NCBI GenBank assembly: GCA_946479185.1
Contig: CAMLFF010000007.1
Span: 1-26,722 of the forward strand
Reading direction: 5' to 3'
Length of the DNA stretch: 26,722 bases
Source of the DNA: an uncultured Sphingobium sp.
GTDB lineage: Bacteria; Pseudomonadota; Alphaproteobacteria; Sphingomonadales; Sphingomonadaceae
The position numbers were made by a program, and so were the translations under genes. Position 1 is the stretch's first letter. Every line of letters begins with the position of its first letter. The notes beneath the pieces are model-generated. The model saw only the letters and a list, made by a program, of their open reading frames with translations. It was not told the origin of the DNA and did not search any database. Shown here in pieces: positions 24,599 through 26,722 of this stretch.

Positions 24599-25255
24599 TC
24601 AGCGGATCGGCGAATCGGGCGCGAGCCGCATGTCGAGGTAATTGTCCACGCTCATCATCAGCTGATCGAGCTCATGCTCGAAGAAGTGATTGGCGTTGCG
24701 GATCTCGTCATGATGGACGGTGATGCCCTTCTGCGTGCGCAGCTTGTCGACCAGCTTCTGGACGGACTGGGCAGAGACCACCTCGTCATTGACGCCCTGC
24801 ACGATGATGCCGGAAGAAGGGCATGGTGCGAGGAACGAGAAATCATACATGTTGGCAGGCGGCGCGACGGAGATGAAGCCGCGCACTTCCGGGCGGCGCA
24901 TCAGCAGCTGCATGGAAATCCAGGCGCCGAAGGAGAAGCCCGCGATCCAGGTCGTCTGCGCTTCGGGATGGATGCTCTGCACCCAATCGAGGGCGGAGGC
25001 CGCATCGGAAAGCTCGCCAATGCCGTTATCGAACACGCCCTGCGAGCGGCCCACGCCACGGAAATTGAAGCGGAGCGTTGCAAAACCGCGCTTCACGAAC
25101 GTCTTGTACAGCGCCTGCGTGATGCGATCGTTCATCGTGCCGCCGCCCTGCGGATGCGGGTGCAGGATCAGCGCAACGGGCGCGCGTGGGCGAGGCGGGG
25201 GGCTGAAGCGACCTTCGAGGCGGCCTTCTGGACCAGGAAAAATTACGTCGGGCAT
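24599..25255 (-). CDS. Alpha/beta hydrolase (COG2945-type)
   Basis: A 218-aa cytosolic alpha/beta hydrolase. The oxyanion region LHPHPQGGGTMND is at about 31-43, the nucleophile elbow GFSFGA puts S108 at the active site, and D157 (in GVNDEVV) and H190 (in NANHFFEH) complete the triad. This small subfamily is widespread in alphaproteobacteria and has no settled substrate. ATG 25255 has an AGG site upstream and a promoter candidate at 25319-25346. Confidence 0.9.
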   Translation of the reverse strand: MPDVIFPGPEGRLEGRFSPPPRPRAPVALILHPHPQGGGTMNDRITQALYKTFVKRGFATLRFNFRGVGRSQGVFDNGIGELSDAASALDWVQSIHPEAQTTWIAGFSFGAWISMQLLMRRPEVRGFISVAPPANMYDFSFLAPCPSSGIIVQGVNDEVVSAQSVQKLVDKLRTQKGITVHHDEIRNANHFFEHELDQLMMSVDNYLDMRLAPDSPIR

Positions 25256-25318
25256 GGCACCTGAAACTTAAAAGAGGGGGTAAGCAACCAGCGGAAGCCG
25301 GCGCCGACAGACCGGGCT

Positions 25319-25346
25319 TATATAGGGATGAGGCGGATTTTCGCAA
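25319..25346 (-). promoter_or_regulatory. Sigma-70-like promoter of the hydrolase gene
   Basis: On the minus strand, -35 TTGCGA (25341-25346) and -10 TATATA (25319-25324) are 16 bases apart, about 63 bases upstream of the hydrolase start. They stand out from the GC-rich surroundings. Confidence 0.45.
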
Positions 25347-25394
25347 CGTTTCTGGAAGATGGGGCGATGGGAGCGGAAATTGCGCCCGAAAGCT

Positions 25395-26186
25395 CTACCG
25401 CCCCAGCCACCCCAGCGCGGTCGCCGTAAGCGGATTGGCCGGATCCGCCAGCAGCTTCGCGGTCAGCGCGATTGAGACGATGATGAGCAATGGCCTTGCA
25501 ATCCCCGCGCCGTAGCGGATCGCGACATGCGCGCCGATCTGGCCGCCTGCGACGCTCGCCACCGCCATCGACAAGCCCAACACCCAGAGCACATGCCCGC
25601 CAATGATGAACACCAATACGCTGGAAAGATTGCTTGCGAGGTTGAGCAGCTTGGTATGCGCCACCGCCCGCAACAGCCCAAAGCCGAACATGGCGACGAG
25701 CGCCGTCGTGAAGAAAGAGCCAGTGCCGGGGCCGAAAAAGCCATCATAGCCGCCGATCATGAACGCGACCGCGAACAGGGCAATCGGCCCGGCGCGGCTG
25801 TGTCGATCCTCATCGCTCATGCGCGGCGAGAACAGGAAGTAGAGCACCATCGCGATGAGCAGGATCGGCAGCAGCGCAGCGAGGAAGCCGGAGTCGATGC
25901 GCGTCACTAGCAGCGCCCCCAGCGCCGATCCGCCAAAGGAGGCAAGGGCAGGCACGGCAAAGCGGCGGAAATCGATATGTCCCTTGCGCGCAAAGGCGAT
26001 CACCGCGCCGCATGTGCCAAAGCTGCTCTGGAGCTTGTTGGTCGCGAGCGCGGCAACCGGGGGAATGCCCGCCGCGAGCAAGGCGGGGATCGTAATCAGC
26101 CCACCACCGCCCGCCATCGCATCCACCATGCCAGCGAAGAATGCGACGGCCATAAGGATGGCGATGATCTCGAGCCCGATTTCCAT
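25395..26186 (-). CDS. TSUP (TauE/SafE) family membrane permease
   Basis: A 263-aa protein with about eight membrane helices and the family hallmark FFAGMVDAMAGGGGLITIPALL near the N-terminus (about 16-37), followed by ATNKLQSSFGTCGAVIAF. In the middle, GGYDGFFGPGTGSF marks the second TSUP repeat. Relatives export sulfite, sulfoacetate or other sulfur-containing anions. It is divergent from a cysteine desulfurase gene (start 26276), which fits a general sulfur link but does not define the substrate. ATG 26186 fits the family start. Confidence 0.92.
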   Translation of the reverse strand: MEIGLEIIAILMAVAFFAGMVDAMAGGGGLITIPALLAAGIPPVAALATNKLQSSFGTCGAVIAFARKGHIDFRRFAVPALASFGGSALGALLVTRIDSGFLAALLPILLIAMVLYFLFSPRMSDEDRHSRAGPIALFAVAFMIGGYDGFFGPGTGSFFTTALVAMFGFGLLRAVAHTKLLNLASNLSSVLVFIIGGHVLWVLGLSMAVASVAGGQIGAHVAIRYGAGIARPLLIIVSIALTAKLLADPANPLTATALGWLGR

Positions 26187-26275
26187 GGATCGTGATTATC
26201 AGCTTTGCGCTGCGCTGCAACAAAGCTGATCGAACGGGCTTCCCCCCGATGTACGCTGCGCTGTAGGGAAGGGCG

Positions 26276-26722
26276 ATGAAGCCCCGCATCTATCTCGATC
26301 ACGCTGCCACCACGCCCCTGCTGCCAGAGGCGCGCGCGGCGATGTTGGAGGGCTTCGATGCCTGGGCGAACCCATCCTCGCCTCACGCCGCCGGTCGGCA
26401 GGCGCGGGCGATGCTGGAGGATGCGCGCAAGCGGATCGCGGCGGCGCTGGGGTGGGATGGTGCTGTGCTGCTGACGGCCGGGGCGAGCGAAGCCATCGCC
26501 ATCGCGCTGGGCCGGGCCAAGGTTAAGGGCGTGCGTGCGGGCGCTACCGAGCATGACGCCGTGCTGCGTCAGGTGCCGCCCGAGGATCGACTGCCAGTGG
26601 ATGAAAACGGCCTCGTCCTGCTGGATGAGGTACAGCTGAGCGGCAAGCTGGTCGCCATCCAGCATGTGAACAGCGAAACCGGCGTCATTCAGCCGCTCGA
26701 TGATTACGCCGGGCGCATTCAC
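26276..26722 (+). CDS. Cysteine desulfurase-like class V aminotransferase (partial)
   Basis: The first 149 codons of a PLP enzyme of the IscS/NifS type; the C-terminal part with the PLP lysine and active-site cysteine is outside the window. Visible family motifs are IYLDHAATTPLLPEA at the N-terminus, NPSSPHAAGRQAR, the cofactor-contacting histidine in ATEHDAVL and NSETGVIQP. The usual TSGATES is TAGASEA here. The start ATG has an AGGGAAGGG site 5 bases upstream. It would supply sulfur for iron-sulfur clusters. Whether the full protein is an active desulfurase cannot be judged from this piece. Confidence 0.88.
   Translation, partial: MKPRIYLDHAATTPLLPEARAAMLEGFDAWANPSSPHAAGRQARAMLEDARKRIAAALGWDGAVLLTAGASEAIAIALGRAKVKGVRAGATEHDAVLRQVPPEDRLPVDENGLVLLDEVQLSGKLVAIQHVNSETGVIQPLDDYAGRIH

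Noticed and set aside
26096..26722. 208-codon open frame on the minus strand
   Set aside because: It runs antisense through the cysteine desulfurase start and into the TSUP gene in another frame; no domain is visible.
1..26722. CRISPR array, insertion sequence, integrase or phage genes
   Set aside because: No regularly spaced repeats, transposase, recombinase or phage motifs were seen on either strand.

Overview
The window is GC-rich, densely packed chromosomal DNA. It most likely comes from an alphaproteobacterium of the order Sphingomonadales. The signs are a PEP-CTERM protein with the PEP-x-x-WAMM tail, the order trpD-trpC-moaC-moeA, a large TonB-dependent receptor with a DGSEIIVTGTR-type N-terminus, and a PhoP/PhoQ-like pair next to PepSY and SIMPL proteins. 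I see no insertion sequence, integrase, phage gene or CRISPR array.

Region 1 (1-11053) is the most unusual part. On the minus strand a probable operon runs TonB-dependent receptor (3075-5618), exported RidA-family protein (2536-3027), flavin amine oxidase with an RR signal (864-2453), c-type cytochrome (422-862) and a second, closely related amine oxidase cut by the window edge (1-367). A second exported RidA-family gene (5793-6470) diverges from the receptor, and the shared promoter region carries a short palindrome. Next on the minus strand is a two-component pair: hybrid kinase 7386-9110 and LuxR-type regulator 6459-7382. Then comes a second flavoenzyme/cytochrome pair: a D-amino-acid-oxidase-like lipoprotein (9791-11053) and a c-type cytochrome (9344-9787). 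In this DAAO-like protein the usual C-terminal FAD/substrate segment precedes the Rossmann motif, so it reads as a natural circular permutation. Taken together the region suggests an envelope system. Exported flavoenzymes would oxidise amines or amino acids and pass electrons to partner cytochromes rather than to O2. Periplasmic RidA proteins would hydrolyse the imine products, the receptor would import the substrate, and the two-component system would control expression. The substrate is unknown.

Region 2 (11146-14919) holds moeA, moaC, trpC and trpD (molybdenum cofactor and tryptophan synthesis, with ATGA overlaps trpD/trpC and trpC/moaC) and a divergent tRNA-Gly(TCC).

Region 3 (14920-17275) has about 520 bases without a recognisable gene, a PEP-CTERM surface protein with its own promoter and terminator, purC, and a hairpin between convergent genes.

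Region 4 (17252-21719) has a glutaredoxin-MauE membrane fusion divergent from a MerR regulator, with a textbook MerR-type stretched promoter between them. It is followed by a PepSY protein/response regulator/sensor kinase operon and a SIMPL protein.

Region 5 (21898-26722) has the ABC-F ATPase Uup, an EamA transporter, an alpha/beta hydrolase, a TSUP permease and the start of a cysteine desulfurase.
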